From G963662655 sp963665015 (GTDB lineage: Bacteria > Cloacimonadota > Cloacimonadia > Cloacimonadales > JAIOQZ01): a stretch of 64,000 bases of DNA. Position 1 is the first letter of the stretch; each line of letters begins with the position of its first letter. Positions 26,434 through 35,744 of this stretch are shown here, in pieces. Position numbers and translations under genes: made by a program. The notes below the pieces were generated by a model, which was not told the DNA's origin, made no database searches, and saw only the letters and a program-made list of their open reading frames with translations. The stretch is from positions 1,364,001-1,428,000 of the forward strand of contig CAXXSY010000003.1 in assembly GCA_963665015.2 (NCBI GenBank), written 5' to 3'.

Positions 26434-27488
26434 TAAAATCCAACTCCGGTTACGAACATTTTATCGTTATCCGCTACCCGTTCCGCGACGGAACGGTCCA
26501 GCAGCCCGTTCATGACCAGGTTGTACAGGGATTGATCACGCGACTGCATACCTTCTTTGGTGCCCGACTGAATCACGGAAGGAATCTGATATGTCTTCTC
26601 TTCACGGATCAGGTTGCGGACCGCCGAATTGGCAATCATGATCTCAACTGCAGGAACGCGTCCCTTACCATCCTTTTTCTGAAGCAGTGTTTGCGCGACG
26701 ACCGCTTCGAGAGATTCGGAAAGCATTGAACGAACCTGTGCCTGTTGCTCCTTCGGATACATGTCGATCACACGGTCGATGGACTTGGTCGCGCTGCTGG
26801 TATGCAGTGTGGCCAGGACCAGGTGACCCGTTTCCGCCGCGGTAAGCGCGAGGGAAACCGTCTCGAGGTCGCGCATCTCACCAACCAGGATTACGTCCGG
26901 GTCTTCACGAAGAGCCGAGCGCAATGCCGCCACGAACGACCAGGTGTCCCTTCCCAACTCGCGCTGGTTGATCAGGGAGTTCTTACTCTTGTGTACGAAC
27001 TCGATGGGGTCTTCGATCGTGATAATGTGGCAATAGCGATTCTCGTTGATGATATCGATCATGGACGCAAGCGTGGTGGATTTGCCGCTACCGGTAGGAC
27101 CGGTAACCAGGATCAACCCCTTTTCTTTCATGGCAAGCTTGCCGAGGATATCGGGGATGAACAATTCCTCCAAGGATTTCACTTCATTGGGAATCACGCG
27201 GAATGCCGCGGCAAGCCCGTTGATCTGATGAAACGCGTTTACACGAAAGCGCACATCGTTGTCGAGCTTTGTCGAGAAGTCCAGCTCCAGTTTTTCCTTG
27301 AAGATCGCTCGCTGGGATTCGTTCATTACTCCGAAGATCAGGTCTTCGACTTCTTTCTGCGTCAGTTTCGGCAGGTTGAGAGGCTTCATGAGCCCGTGAA
27401 CCCGCACCATCGGTATCGAATCCGTACTGATGTGAAGGTCGGATGCCCCCGCGTCAGATGTGAATTCGAGCAGTCTCTGTATTGTCAA
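26433..27488 (-). CDS. pilT: PilT retraction ATPase, 351 aa
   Basis: PilT family throughout: N-terminal SDLHIS (near residue 16), Walker A GPTGSGKST, the IITIEDPIEF Asp box, Walker B with DVILVGEMRDLET and the His box ATLHTSSA. The C-terminal region around AVEIMIANSAVRNLIRE matches the AIRNLIRE motif needed for retraction in PilT. The start is a TTG (27488) with GGGGA upstream; no ATG occurs before the conserved N-terminus. It follows the pilin gene by 15 bases. Confidence 0.94.
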   Translation of the reverse strand: MTIQRLLEFTSDAGASDLHISTDSIPMVRVHGLMKPLNLPKLTQKEVEDLIFGVMNESQRAIFKEKLELDFSTKLDNDVRFRVNAFHQINGLAAAFRVIPNEVKSLEELFIPDILGKLAMKEKGLILVTGPTGSGKSTTLASMIDIINENRYCHIITIEDPIEFVHKSKNSLINQRELGRDTWSFVAALRSALREDPDVILVGEMRDLETVSLALTAAETGHLVLATLHTSSATKSIDRVIDMYPKEQQAQVRSMLSESLEAVVAQTLLQKKDGKGRVPAVEIMIANSAVRNLIREEKTYQIPSVIQSGTKEGMQSRDQSLYNLVMNGLLDRSVAERVADNDKMFVTGVGF

Positions 27489-27503
27489 GAAATCCCCCTG
27501 TGG

Positions 27504-27926
27504 TTAGTCTTCGTTTTCGTCCGAGTACTCGTCAACACCCCAGCCGTAGAAGTAAGCTTCATCCGTGTCATAAGTGACCTGGTGTCCTTCTCCTGCCGGA
27601 TGATCTGCTGTCGATGTCGCAACGAATTTCTTTGGCGGGCTGCCGATTACTTCAAATTCCCAGTTCTTCGTCGTGGATTCTCCGAGTTGACAGTCTTCCA
27701 TCGCTTCTTCAACCGTGTAGTCATCGGTGTTTCCGTATTTCTGCTTTTGGATGTTATAAGCATTGCGGATCGAGCGGATTGCGGATTGCGGTTCGGTGGC
27801 GCGAGCTTGCTCCACGTAACGCATGTAGATAGGTACCGCGATCGCCGCAAGGATCGCCACGATGATAACGACAACAAGGATCTCGATAAGAGTGAATCCT
27901 TTTTGGGTTTTCAGGAACTTTGACAT
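27504..27926 (-). CDS. pilA: Type IV major pilin-like prepilin, 140 aa
   Basis: The leader MSKFLKTQKG is cut before FTLIEILVVVIIVAILAAIA, a textbook type IVa pilin start with Glu5. The mature globular part is about 130 residues and acidic (ending DEYSDENED). As first gene of the operon with a strong ribosome site (AAGGAGGAAAA), it is probably the major pilin. The ATG at 27926 is chosen; the longer frame up to 27989 would cross the promoter and the ribosome site. Confidence 0.92.
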   Translation of the reverse strand: MSKFLKTQKGFTLIEILVVVIIVAILAAIAVPIYMRYVEQARATEPQSAIRSIRNAYNIQKQKYGNTDDYTVEEAMEDCQLGESTTKNWEFEVIGSPPKKFVATSTADHPAGEGHQVTYDTDEAYFYGWGVDEYSDENED

Positions 27927-27969
27927 TTTTCCTCCTTGGATTTGGTTTTCTATGTCGTGTCTATTGACT

Positions 27970-27985
27970 TGCAAATAGTATTCCA
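27970..27985 (-). promoter_or_regulatory. Sigma-54-like promoter before the pilin gene
   Basis: On the minus strand, TGGAATACTATTTGCA has GG and GC separated by the exact spacing of -24/-12 promoters and the TTGCA -12 element. It lies 43 bases before the pilin ATG. Only the -12 half matches consensus fully, and rpoN is not in view. Confidence 0.4.
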
Positions 27986-28080
27986 ACACGATTTAATCCA
28001 TGGGTCATTTCCTACGCGCCTGAACAAATTTGTAAAGATAATTTGCACGACCCTAACTCACGCGTCCGTTAATTTATTCC

Positions 28081-28109
28081 TTGACGGGATTATGCCACAT
28101 TTTTGTAAC
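28081..28109 (+). promoter_or_regulatory. Possible promoter of the PpiC-like gene
   Basis: TTGACG (28081-28086), a 17-base spacer and TGTAAC (28104-28109) lie 64 bases before the ATG, in the divergent gap between the pilus operon and the chaperone gene. Confidence 0.4.
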
Positions 28110-28172
28110 TTCCACCTCTGATCGACGTTTGTAATAGAAAATACTTATAGCATAGAAAGAGGAGAGTGACCT

Positions 28173-30182
28173 ATGAGGTGTTCATTCAAAATGTTGTGCA
28201 TATTATTTGCGATCAACCTTGTCTTCGGAGGTATCGCGGTTCTACAGGCCGAAGAGCTGAAAGCGGACGAGGTGCTCGCCGAGTATGAAGGCGGGAAAAT
28301 CACTACCCAGGACCTGAACGATAAACTCGACAAAATCCCTCCGATGCAACGAGATCGTTACAAGACCATCGACGGGAAAAAGCAGGTGCTCGATGTCATC
28401 TGCACCGAACGGTTGTACTATCAGGAAGGACTCGCGCTCGGTAAAGATACGGACCCGGGTGTGCTCGATCAGATCGAGAAAAAGACCCGCCCCGTCGTGA
28501 TCCGCTCATACCGTGACAACGAGTTCAAAAAGGACCTGGTCGTCACCGATGAAGACAAGCGGAAGTTCTACGACGAAAATCGTGAGACGATGTACAAGGA
28601 AAAACCGAACTACAGTATCCTTTATATACAGGTGGAAGACTGGGATGCGGCGAGGGCAGCGAATCAGATGTTCGAGGAAGGCAAAGACTTCGTCGATGTC
28701 ATGAACCAGTACTCGGTCAACGAGTTCTCGCGCAAACGCGCCGGCAAGATCGACAAGATCAAGAATAACGGATACATTCAGGGGGTCGGACGCGACGCGG
28801 TTCTCGACAGCCTGATCGCCAACGCGCCCATGCACCAGATGATGGGACCCGACTCCACCGAGACCGGAATTCACTTCTTCAAGGTTACCGACTTCGAGCC
28901 TGCGCATTATAAGGAATATGAAGAGGTTGAGAAACAAATCGAAGCCCGTCTTCGCCCCATCAAAGAGAGCGAACTGTACATGAAAGAGACAGAAGACCTG
29001 TTCGCCGAGTTCAAAATCGTGATTGACAACGATCTGGTTCAGGGTGTAAACGTCAATGACGATTCACTCTCGACCGAAGAGCTCCAGAAAAAGGTCGTCA
29101 CCAGCAGCAAGCCGGAATTCGAGGTTACTGTTGCAGACCTCATCGACATGAAGGATGAAATCAGCTCCGAGCAACGCGCCCAGTTCCAGAGCCCCGAGTC
29201 CCGCATCGCTATCGTAAAGAGGAACATCGAAGACAGAGTGTTCTTTTTTGACGCGAAGCGGAAGGGGTACCTCGAATCGGAAGATGTCAAGGAGACACTC
29301 GATCAGATTCGCTATGCCGGAATCCTGCGCGCCGCGTACGACGAAATCGTAGTTCAGAAGGTCGAGGTCAACGACGAAATTTTGATGCAGACCTACGAGC
29401 AGGACAAGGAAAAGTACGCCGAGAAGCCGTACCGCAAGATTCGCGCGTTCCATTTCGAGACGGAGAAGCAAGCGAAAAAGGCGATGAAGAAAGCGAAGAA
29501 GTACACGAAAAAGGATAAGATGGAAGACCTGGTCGAGTTGATACAGGAGTCTTCTTTGTTTACACGCAACGACGGCGTCATTGACAACATCCGGGACAAC
29601 AACATCATTCCGAACGTGGGTAAGGACAACCACTATTCCGAGCTTGTCTGGTCAACCGAAGTCGGTGAGTTCTCGGAGATTTTCGAATCGGCGAAGGGCG
29701 AATTCGTCTTCTTCCAGGTGCTCGAAGAGACCCCGCTGACCTACAAGGATTTCGAGACGGTCAAATCGACAATCTCGGCGAACCTGTACCGGAAGCTGAT
29801 GCGTGAGAAATTCGAAGCGGTCACCAAGGAGCTCGAGGAGAAGTATAACCTTGTCAAGCACGAGGACAAGCTCGACATGAGCCTCAGCGCCGAGGAGCTT
29901 TTCAACATGGCGGAGGACGCCCAGAAGCGCAAACGCTACAACGACGCGGTGTCCTACTACGACCAGATCATCAAGGTATATAAGAATGGTGACGACGACT
30001 ACAAGGCCACCTTCATGAAGGCGTTCCTCTATTCGGAGGAGCTGAAGGACAACGAGAAGGCGAAGGAACTTTTCCAGTCCGTCATCAACGATTTCCCGAG
30101 TGGCGACTTGCACGAATCGGCGGAATTCATGATGAAGTCGCTCGACGGAGACGAGGATTTCATGGAGAATCTCAAGGAATAG
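28173..30182 (+). CDS. Periplasmic PpiC/SurA-like peptidyl-prolyl isomerase, 669 aa
   Basis: A signal peptide (residues 1-26, ending LQAEE) is followed by a SurA_N-like region (VLAEYEGGKITTQDLNDKL). One parvulin-like segment lies at about 130-245, a second at about 390-500, and a C-terminal TPR-like tail at about 570-660 (SAEELFNMAEDAQKRKRYNDAVSYY in part). Both PPIase-like segments are divergent, so chaperone activity may outweigh isomerase activity. It probably helps fold outer-membrane or secreted proteins. It is divergent from the pilus operon and ends at its own terminator. Confidence 0.8.
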   Translation: MRCSFKMLCILFAINLVFGGIAVLQAEELKADEVLAEYEGGKITTQDLNDKLDKIPPMQRDRYKTIDGKKQVLDVICTERLYYQEGLALGKDTDPGVLDQIEKKTRPVVIRSYRDNEFKKDLVVTDEDKRKFYDENRETMYKEKPNYSILYIQVEDWDAARAANQMFEEGKDFVDVMNQYSVNEFSRKRAGKIDKIKNNGYIQGVGRDAVLDSLIANAPMHQMMGPDSTETGIHFFKVTDFEPAHYKEYEEVEKQIEARLRPIKESELYMKETEDLFAEFKIVIDNDLVQGVNVNDDSLSTEELQKKVVTSSKPEFEVTVADLIDMKDEISSEQRAQFQSPESRIAIVKRNIEDRVFFFDAKRKGYLESEDVKETLDQIRYAGILRAAYDEIVVQKVEVNDEILMQTYEQDKEKYAEKPYRKIRAFHFETEKQAKKAMKKAKKYTKKDKMEDLVELIQESSLFTRNDGVIDNIRDNNIIPNVGKDNHYSELVWSTEVGEFSEIFESAKGEFVFFQVLEETPLTYKDFETVKSTISANLYRKLMREKFEAVTKELEEKYNLVKHEDKLDMSLSAEELFNMAEDAQKRKRYNDAVSYYDQIIKVYKNGDDDYKATFMKAFLYSEELKDNEKAKELFQSVINDFPSGDLHESAEFMMKSLDGDEDFMENLKE

Positions 30183-30201
30183 ATTTTCACACGATAAATG
30201 G

Positions 30202-30237
30202 ACGGGGTTGACAAAGTTTCAGCCCCGTTTTCATTTT
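30202..30237 (+). terminator. Intrinsic terminator
   Basis: ACGGGG and CCCCGT arms, extended by TG/CA, are followed by TTTTCATTTT, just after the PpiC-like gene. Confidence 0.8.
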
Positions 30238-30293
30238 GCTTGACAAGCCAGTGGTTAGCGTTTCGATTGCAAAAACACAACAGGAGGTAGGAG

Positions 30294-31274
30294 ATGTTTT
30301 TAACGGGTTCCGAACTCAAGAAAGTTTTTCTGAAAGCGAAGAAAGATCGTTTCGGAATTATCGCGTCGAATGTGGTGTTCGATGGCGTGATCCGCGGCGT
30401 CGTACAGGGTTACGAGGCGCAGAAATCGGACGGTCTTCTTCAGATGAGCAGCGGTGCGTGCAAATATGCCGCCGGTATGACGGGGGACATCAAGGTTGGC
30501 GCCGAGATGATCTCCAGCATGATCAAGGTAATCGCGAATCAGTATAGACAGTCGGGCGTCGGATTGCACATCGACCACGCCACGCCGAATTATTTCGACT
30601 TCATCGTCTATTGCGTGGAGAACGGATTGGTCACTTCGGTGATGATCGACGCTTCCAAGGAAGAGCTTGCGGAAAACATCCGCGTGACGAAAGAAGTCGT
30701 CGATATTGCGCACAAGCACGATGTGCTGGTGGAAGGCGAGATCGGCTATATCAAGGGTGAAGAGGATGAGATCGTGTCCGACACCGAGCTCTATACCCAT
30801 CCGGACGAAGCGCTCGAATTCGTGACCAAGACCGGCGTCGATCTCTTCGCCGCGTCGGTGGGAACCAACCACGGCGTGACCAAGGGTGCGAAGGTTGTTC
30901 TCAAGCTCGACCTGATCAAGGAGATCGACGAGCTTCTGATCAGCAAGGGCGTCGAGACCGGTATCGTGCTGCACGGCGCGTCCGGGCTGACCGCCGACCA
31001 GCAGCGGAAGGCGATTGCCAACGGCGTGGTCAAGATCAACAAAGACACCCGGTATCAGATGGACTTCGCTGAAGCGGTGCAGGCGTACTGGGAGAAGAAC
31101 AAGGACGCCATCGTGAAGCCGGACGGCATGTCGGATGACGACTACATGCCGGACAAGAAGCGCTTCGATCCGCGAAAATGGATATCCAAAGGCGAAAACC
31201 TGGTGCAGGCTGCCGTCGAATCGCTGGTGCAGATATCCGGAAGCGCTGGAAACAGTATTTTTCTCGATAAATAA
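30294..31274 (+). CDS. fba: Class II fructose-bisphosphate aldolase, 326 aa
   Basis: It has the zinc-dependent aldolase layout: VGLHIDHATPNYFD (metal His, substrate Asp), VEGEIGYIKGEED, ASVGTNHGVTKG and VLHGASGL with metal-binding His residues. It splits or makes fructose 1,6-bisphosphate in glycolysis and gluconeogenesis. A strong AGGAGG precedes the ATG. GAPDH, which uses the product glyceraldehyde 3-phosphate, is encoded 11 bases downstream. It belongs to the branch with an extended C-terminus. No anomalies. Confidence 0.93.
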   Translation: MFLTGSELKKVFLKAKKDRFGIIASNVVFDGVIRGVVQGYEAQKSDGLLQMSSGACKYAAGMTGDIKVGAEMISSMIKVIANQYRQSGVGLHIDHATPNYFDFIVYCVENGLVTSVMIDASKEELAENIRVTKEVVDIAHKHDVLVEGEIGYIKGEEDEIVSDTELYTHPDEALEFVTKTGVDLFAASVGTNHGVTKGAKVVLKLDLIKEIDELLISKGVETGIVLHGASGLTADQQRKAIANGVVKINKDTRYQMDFAEAVQAYWEKNKDAIVKPDGMSDDDYMPDKKRFDPRKWISKGENLVQAAVESLVQISGSAGNSIFLDK

Positions 31275-31285
31275 AGGAGGAATTC

Positions 31286-32281
31286 ATGAAAAACGTAGCC
31301 ATTAACGGATTTGGAAGAATTGGCCGCCTGGTTTTCCGCGGCATGATCGAGGATAAAGACCTCAACATCGTCGCCATCAACGATATCACCGATATCCCGA
31401 CGCTGGTTCACCTCCTCAAATACGATTCGGTTCATCGCAAATTCAAATACCCCGTGGAAATCGTCGAAGGTGGAATCAAAGTCAACGGTAAAGTCATCAA
31501 AATATTCGCGGAACGCGATCCTTCCAAGCTGCCCTGGAAAGAGCTGGGAGTGGATTACGTCGTCGAATCGACCGGTATCTTCCGGTCGCAGGAAAAGGCC
31601 GAGCTGCACATCCAGGCAGGCGCGAAGAAGGTCATCATTTCCGCTCCCGCTAAGGGCGAAGTGGATGCGACCATCGTGTTGGGCGTGAACGGAAACGAAC
31701 TCAAGCCCGAGCACAAGGTCATCTCGAACGCGTCCTGTACCACCAACTGCCTGGCGCCCGTCGCCAAGGTGCTCAACGACAACTTCGGCATCAAGAAAGC
31801 GTTCATGACGACGATCCATTCCTACACCAACGATCAGAAGGTGCTGGACCTGCCGCACTCCGACCTGCGTCGCGCACGTGCAGCCGCCGTGAACATGATC
31901 CCGACCACCACCGGCGCGGCTTCCGCGACCGGCAAGGTCATCCCCGCGCTCAAGGGCAAGATCGACGGTATGGCGATCCGCGTTCCCACGCCGGACGGCT
32001 CGCTGGTCGATCTGAACGTCATCGTCGAGAAGCCGGTCACGAAGGAAGCGGTCAACGCCGCCATGAAGAAAGCGGCCGAGAACGAGCTCAAGGGCATCCT
32101 CGAATACACCGAAGACCCGATAGTCTCGTCCGACATCGTCGGAAACTCGCACTCCTCGATCTTCGACGCCGGTGCGACCATGGTGATCGATGATATGGTA
32201 AAGATTCTGAGCTGGTACGACAACGAGTGGGGTTACTCCATGAGAGTCGTTGACCTGCTTCGAGCCATGATGAAGATGTAA
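31286..32281 (+). CDS. gap: Glyceraldehyde-3-phosphate dehydrogenase, type I, 331 aa
   Basis: NAD-binding start VAINGFGRIGRLVFR, the Asp that favours NAD in VAINDITD, the catalytic Cys in SNASCTTNCLAP and the His in TTIHSYTNDQ. The C-terminal WYDNEWGYSMRVVDL is diagnostic. It oxidises glyceraldehyde 3-phosphate in the cytoplasm. It forms a two-gene operon with the aldolase gene, with AAAGGAGGA upstream and a terminator after. Confidence 0.97.
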   Translation: MKNVAINGFGRIGRLVFRGMIEDKDLNIVAINDITDIPTLVHLLKYDSVHRKFKYPVEIVEGGIKVNGKVIKIFAERDPSKLPWKELGVDYVVESTGIFRSQEKAELHIQAGAKKVIISAPAKGEVDATIVLGVNGNELKPEHKVISNASCTTNCLAPVAKVLNDNFGIKKAFMTTIHSYTNDQKVLDLPHSDLRRARAAAVNMIPTTTGAASATGKVIPALKGKIDGMAIRVPTPDGSLVDLNVIVEKPVTKEAVNAAMKKAAENELKGILEYTEDPIVSSDIVGNSHSSIFDAGATMVIDDMVKILSWYDNEWGYSMRVVDLLRAMMKM

Positions 32282-32298
32282 AAAATCAAGCAGACATA

Positions 32299-32328
32299 GA
32301 AGGGACGGATGGACGCCGTCCCTTTTTT
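32299..32328 (+). terminator. Intrinsic terminator after gap
   Basis: AAGGGACGG and CCGTCCCTT form a stem followed by TTTTTT. Confidence 0.92.
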
Positions 32329-32524
32329 ATGGTAACCAAGGAAACATTCGCATTCTTTGCGGATACCGATAACTGCTTGAAAATCTTCGTACTATTGCCG
32401 ATTCTGGAACAGACATTGCATTTTTCATTGAAAATCCTTTGACAAAAAGGATTTGATGTGCCGTAACTGGCAGTATATTAGAAGAGAGTACAAAGTATAT
32501 GCTTACAATCAAAGAGGAGGAATT

Positions 32525-35353
32525 ATGAAAAGAACGTACGTTCTTGTATTCGCACTACTTTTTGCGAGTTTTCTTTTTGCCGGCGCAAACCCGGTAAAAG
32601 GTTCTGTAACTACGCATAATCCTGGCATGAGTCGCGATGACGTGATCTACTGGCAGGAAGACTTTGAAGATGGACTGAACGGTTGGGCCGGTCTCGATGC
32701 GACCGCTCCCGCCGAGCAATGGCACGTCTCCGACGAGGGAGCCTACGACGGCAACTCCTGGTGGATGGGTGACGAAGCGATTGGTGGATACACCAACCAT
32801 CGCTACATCGTTCTCGATACACCGACACTCACCATGCCGGCCGGCAGCCCCGAAATGACCTTCATGATGCACTACAACATGGAAGGACTCGGTGGAACGG
32901 AACCCTACAACGGTTGGGACGGATTCAACGTCCGCGTCTCTACCGATGGCTCGACCTGGACTACTATCACGGGTGATCCCGGGTACGACGAAACCAGCTT
33001 CTACAGCTTCGGCTTCGAATTCGGTGAAGGCGAAGGTGTCCCGGCTTACGGCGGAACCAACGACGGATGGGAAGAATACACCTTCGATCTGTCCGCTTAC
33101 GCCGGTCAGGACATCGCGATTCGTTTCGCGTTTGCATCGGACCCCTCAGCCAGTACCGATGACGGTAACGGCGACGAATCCTGGTTTGGTGTCCGTCTCG
33201 ACGATATCAACATCGCGGACGTCCTGGTTTCCGACGGTGACGGCGCGGCCGGCGACAGCCAGCTTATCCCGGGAACGCTGAACGAAACTTCCGGAGACTT
33301 CTGGGAGCTCAGCACGGCCAACTCCCATAGCGGAGATCAGGCAGCACATTGCCCGGTTGAACCCGAGCTGCTCGATGTGTTGGTTTCTCCCGCTATCACC
33401 GTTCCGAACCTGCCCGAAGTCTATTTCAGCTACTACGTATTCTGCGATATGATCGACTCGGACGGTAACGATGACAACTCCCTCGAGGACTACTATCTCG
33501 TTTACGTGAAGCCCGAAGGCGAAACCGCATGGACCCGCCTGCACTACGTGTTCAATGGCCCGACATCCGGTGGACTCACCTCCGACTGGACCAACGTCAA
33601 TCAGGCATGGGTATTGGAGAACCTCTCCTGGCAGGATAACAACCCGACATGCGATATTACCGACTTCGCCGGTGAGAGCGTTCAGTTCAAATTCGAGATC
33701 AAGACCGACGACAACGATGACGGCGGTGTTGGCGACGGTATTTACATCGACGATGTTACCATCTACGCACCGGTGTTCCTGCCCGCTCCGACCAACCTTA
33801 CCGCGGAAGACAACGGTGAGAATGAAGTCGAACTGAACTGGGAAAACCCGATGGAACCGGGTGAACCCGGCTGGATTCACTGGGATAGCGGTTCAAACGA
33901 TGACGGTATCGGCGTAAGCGCTGCTGCGATTCTCGATGCGGCTGCCCGTTTCACGGCGGACGACCTGCTTCCCTACAACGGATTCCATATCACTACGATC
34001 AAGTTCTTCCCGAGAGAAGCCAACTGCGACTACAGTATCAAGATATGGGATACCGGCGCAACCGAACTCTACTCGCAGGATGTAACCAATCCGGATATCG
34101 AATCCTGGAACGAAATCGCACTCGACACTCCGTTCGAAATTGCACTCGGTGACGAACTCTGGATCGGCTACCGCGCCGATACAGAGGGTGGACACCCGCT
34201 CGGTTGCGATGCAGGTCCCGCTGTCCGCGGCACCTCCTACATTCGCCAGAACAACGGCGGATGGACCGAGCTGTACGACGCCGGCGAGGATCCTCTGGAC
34301 TACAACTGGAACATCCAGGCATACGTCGATACACCCGTTGACTTCGTCTTCAATCCCGTTCCGCTCAACACGCGCGACATGACCGGTTATAAAGTCTATC
34401 GCTCGACCGAACCGGGTAACTATAACATGGACGAACCACTTACAGTGATCACGGACCCCGAGACCACTACCTTTACCGATGACGATCCGGCTACTTTCAG
34501 CATGAACTACTACATTGTCCAGGCAACCTATGACGATGGAGATTCTCAGCCTTCCAACGAAGCCGGACTGTACATGATGAGCTCGACCGGTGCTGAACTG
34601 TTGTACGACGACGGCGAAGCCGACGACGACTACACCCCGACACCGGGTGCGCTGATGGCAACAAAGTTCACACCGTACATTCACCCCAACACCGACCACA
34701 TCACCATTAAAAACATGAAGGTATGGGTCGAGGACCTTGGCGCAGCAAACGCTGTCGTGAAGATTTGGGACGGCGACGGTGACGACGGTATGCCCGGCAC
34801 CGAGCTGGCTGCGTTTGTTCTCGCAACCGCGGATATGTCGGTCGGCTGGAACATCATCAACCTCACCAACGATATCGATATCGAAGGCGGATCGTTCTAC
34901 ATGGGCTTCATGGGCTCGGCGAACTGCCCGTCCTACGGTTCGGACGACAGCGGTTCAGGCTATAGCTATACCGCTGACGCCTCCGGCACATGGGGCGCAT
35001 GGAGCAACGGAAACTTCATGATCCGCGCGATCGTTGACACATTTACCGGAACCGGTGACGAAGAGCTCCTTCCGGCGTTTGAACTGAGCGCGACGAACTA
35101 CCCGAACCCGTTCAATCCCGAAACCACCATCTCCTACAACATGCCTGCCGATGGCAAGGTGACCGTCAAGGTGTTCAACACCAAGGGTCAGCTTGTCCGC
35201 ACGCTGGTTAACGATGTTGTCTCCCAGGGACCGCAAAGCGTAACCTGGCGCGGTGACAACAACGCTGGCAAGAAGGTGTCGAGCGGTGTTTACATGTACA
35301 AGGTAGAAACCGGTGACGACAGCGTCATGAAGAAGATGCTTCTTCTGAAATAA
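32525..35353 (+). CDS. Large secreted protein with C-terminal NPFNP sorting domain, 942 aa
   Basis: A signal peptide (1-20, ending FLFAGA) is followed by a cleaved-adhesin/MAM-like jelly roll (about 35-230; WQEDFEDGLNGW, ISFR-type strands and a repeated acidic loop DGNGDESWFGVRLDDI). A second such unit ends GDGIYIDDVTIY, then come an Fn3-like stretch and further beta domains. The last 90 residues hold YPNPFNPETTISYNMP and GKVTVKVFNTKGQLVRTL, and end MKKMLLLK. This matches the FlgD-Ig-like C-terminal signal of type IX-like secretion clients in FCB bacteria. AGAGGAGGA precedes the ATG at 32525. Probably a surface or matrix protein; no enzyme motif was seen. Confidence 0.82.
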   Translation: MKRTYVLVFALLFASFLFAGANPVKGSVTTHNPGMSRDDVIYWQEDFEDGLNGWAGLDATAPAEQWHVSDEGAYDGNSWWMGDEAIGGYTNHRYIVLDTPTLTMPAGSPEMTFMMHYNMEGLGGTEPYNGWDGFNVRVSTDGSTWTTITGDPGYDETSFYSFGFEFGEGEGVPAYGGTNDGWEEYTFDLSAYAGQDIAIRFAFASDPSASTDDGNGDESWFGVRLDDINIADVLVSDGDGAAGDSQLIPGTLNETSGDFWELSTANSHSGDQAAHCPVEPELLDVLVSPAITVPNLPEVYFSYYVFCDMIDSDGNDDNSLEDYYLVYVKPEGETAWTRLHYVFNGPTSGGLTSDWTNVNQAWVLENLSWQDNNPTCDITDFAGESVQFKFEIKTDDNDDGGVGDGIYIDDVTIYAPVFLPAPTNLTAEDNGENEVELNWENPMEPGEPGWIHWDSGSNDDGIGVSAAAILDAAARFTADDLLPYNGFHITTIKFFPREANCDYSIKIWDTGATELYSQDVTNPDIESWNEIALDTPFEIALGDELWIGYRADTEGGHPLGCDAGPAVRGTSYIRQNNGGWTELYDAGEDPLDYNWNIQAYVDTPVDFVFNPVPLNTRDMTGYKVYRSTEPGNYNMDEPLTVITDPETTTFTDDDPATFSMNYYIVQATYDDGDSQPSNEAGLYMMSSTGAELLYDDGEADDDYTPTPGALMATKFTPYIHPNTDHITIKNMKVWVEDLGAANAVVKIWDGDGDDGMPGTELAAFVLATADMSVGWNIINLTNDIDIEGGSFYMGFMGSANCPSYGSDDSGSGYSYTADASGTWGAWSNGNFMIRAIVDTFTGTGDEELLPAFELSATNYPNPFNPETTISYNMPADGKVTVKVFNTKGQLVRTLVNDVVSQGPQSVTWRGDNNAGKKVSSGVYMYKVETGDDSVMKKMLLLK

Positions 35354-35372
35354 TACCTGATCATTTCCAACG

Positions 35373-35406
35373 AACAGGGAATCTGCTTGCAGATTCCCTG
35401 TTTTTT
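35373..35406 (+). terminator. Intrinsic terminator
   Basis: ACAGGGAATCTG and CAGATTCCCTGT surround CTTG and are followed by TTTTTT: a perfect 12-bp stem after the secreted-protein gene. Confidence 0.95.
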
Positions 35407-35410
35407 CATA

Positions 35411-35440
35411 TGGTACGCAGGCACCCTTGCCTGCATCCCT
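35411..35440. repeat. REP-like hairpin, forward orientation
   Basis: GCAGGCA-CCCT-TGCCTGC at 35417-35434, preceded by GGTAC and followed by ATCCC. It is the reverse complement of units in the tandem array 57 bases downstream. Confidence 0.85.
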
Positions 35441-35490
35441 TTTCTCTGATGAGCGAAGGACAGACCGGAAGACGGGGAAAGGCAGTAGGG

Positions 35491-35690
35491 ATGCAGGCAG
35501 GGGTGCCTGCGTACCAGGGGAGGAGATGAAGGCAAGGGTGCCTGCGTACCAGGGGAGGAGATGAAGGCAAGGGTGCCTGCGTACCAGGGGAGGAGATGAA
35601 GGCAAGGGTGCCTGCGTACCAGGGGAAGAAATGCAGGCAGGGGTGCCTGCGAACCAGGGGAAGAGAAGCAGACCGGAGTGCCTGAATATC
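35491..35690. repeat. 35-bp tandem array of REP-like hairpins, five units plus one decayed
   Basis: Units start at 35491, 35526, 35561, 35596 and 35631, exactly 35 bases apart, with a degenerate sixth at 35666. Each reads ATG(C/A)AGGCA(G/A)GGGTGCCTGC, then G(T/A)ACCAGGGGA and a purine tail. There are no unique spacers. The gap holds no gene; an open frame through it only translates the repeat. Confidence 0.95.
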
Positions 35691-35744
35691 AAAAAAACGG
35701 TCGCCAACCACCAGGATCGACGACCGTATTATTTTACCGTGTGA

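Noticed and set aside
35491..35690. CRISPR array
   Set aside because: Regular 35-bp repeats but no unique spacers between them and no cas genes; it is a tandem hairpin array.
35290..35711. Repetitive protein-coding ORFs on the minus strand (HPCLH-type repeats)
   Set aside because: They only translate the 35-bp array (length not a frame problem because 105 bases restore frame) and overlap the terminator and the end of the secreted-protein gene.
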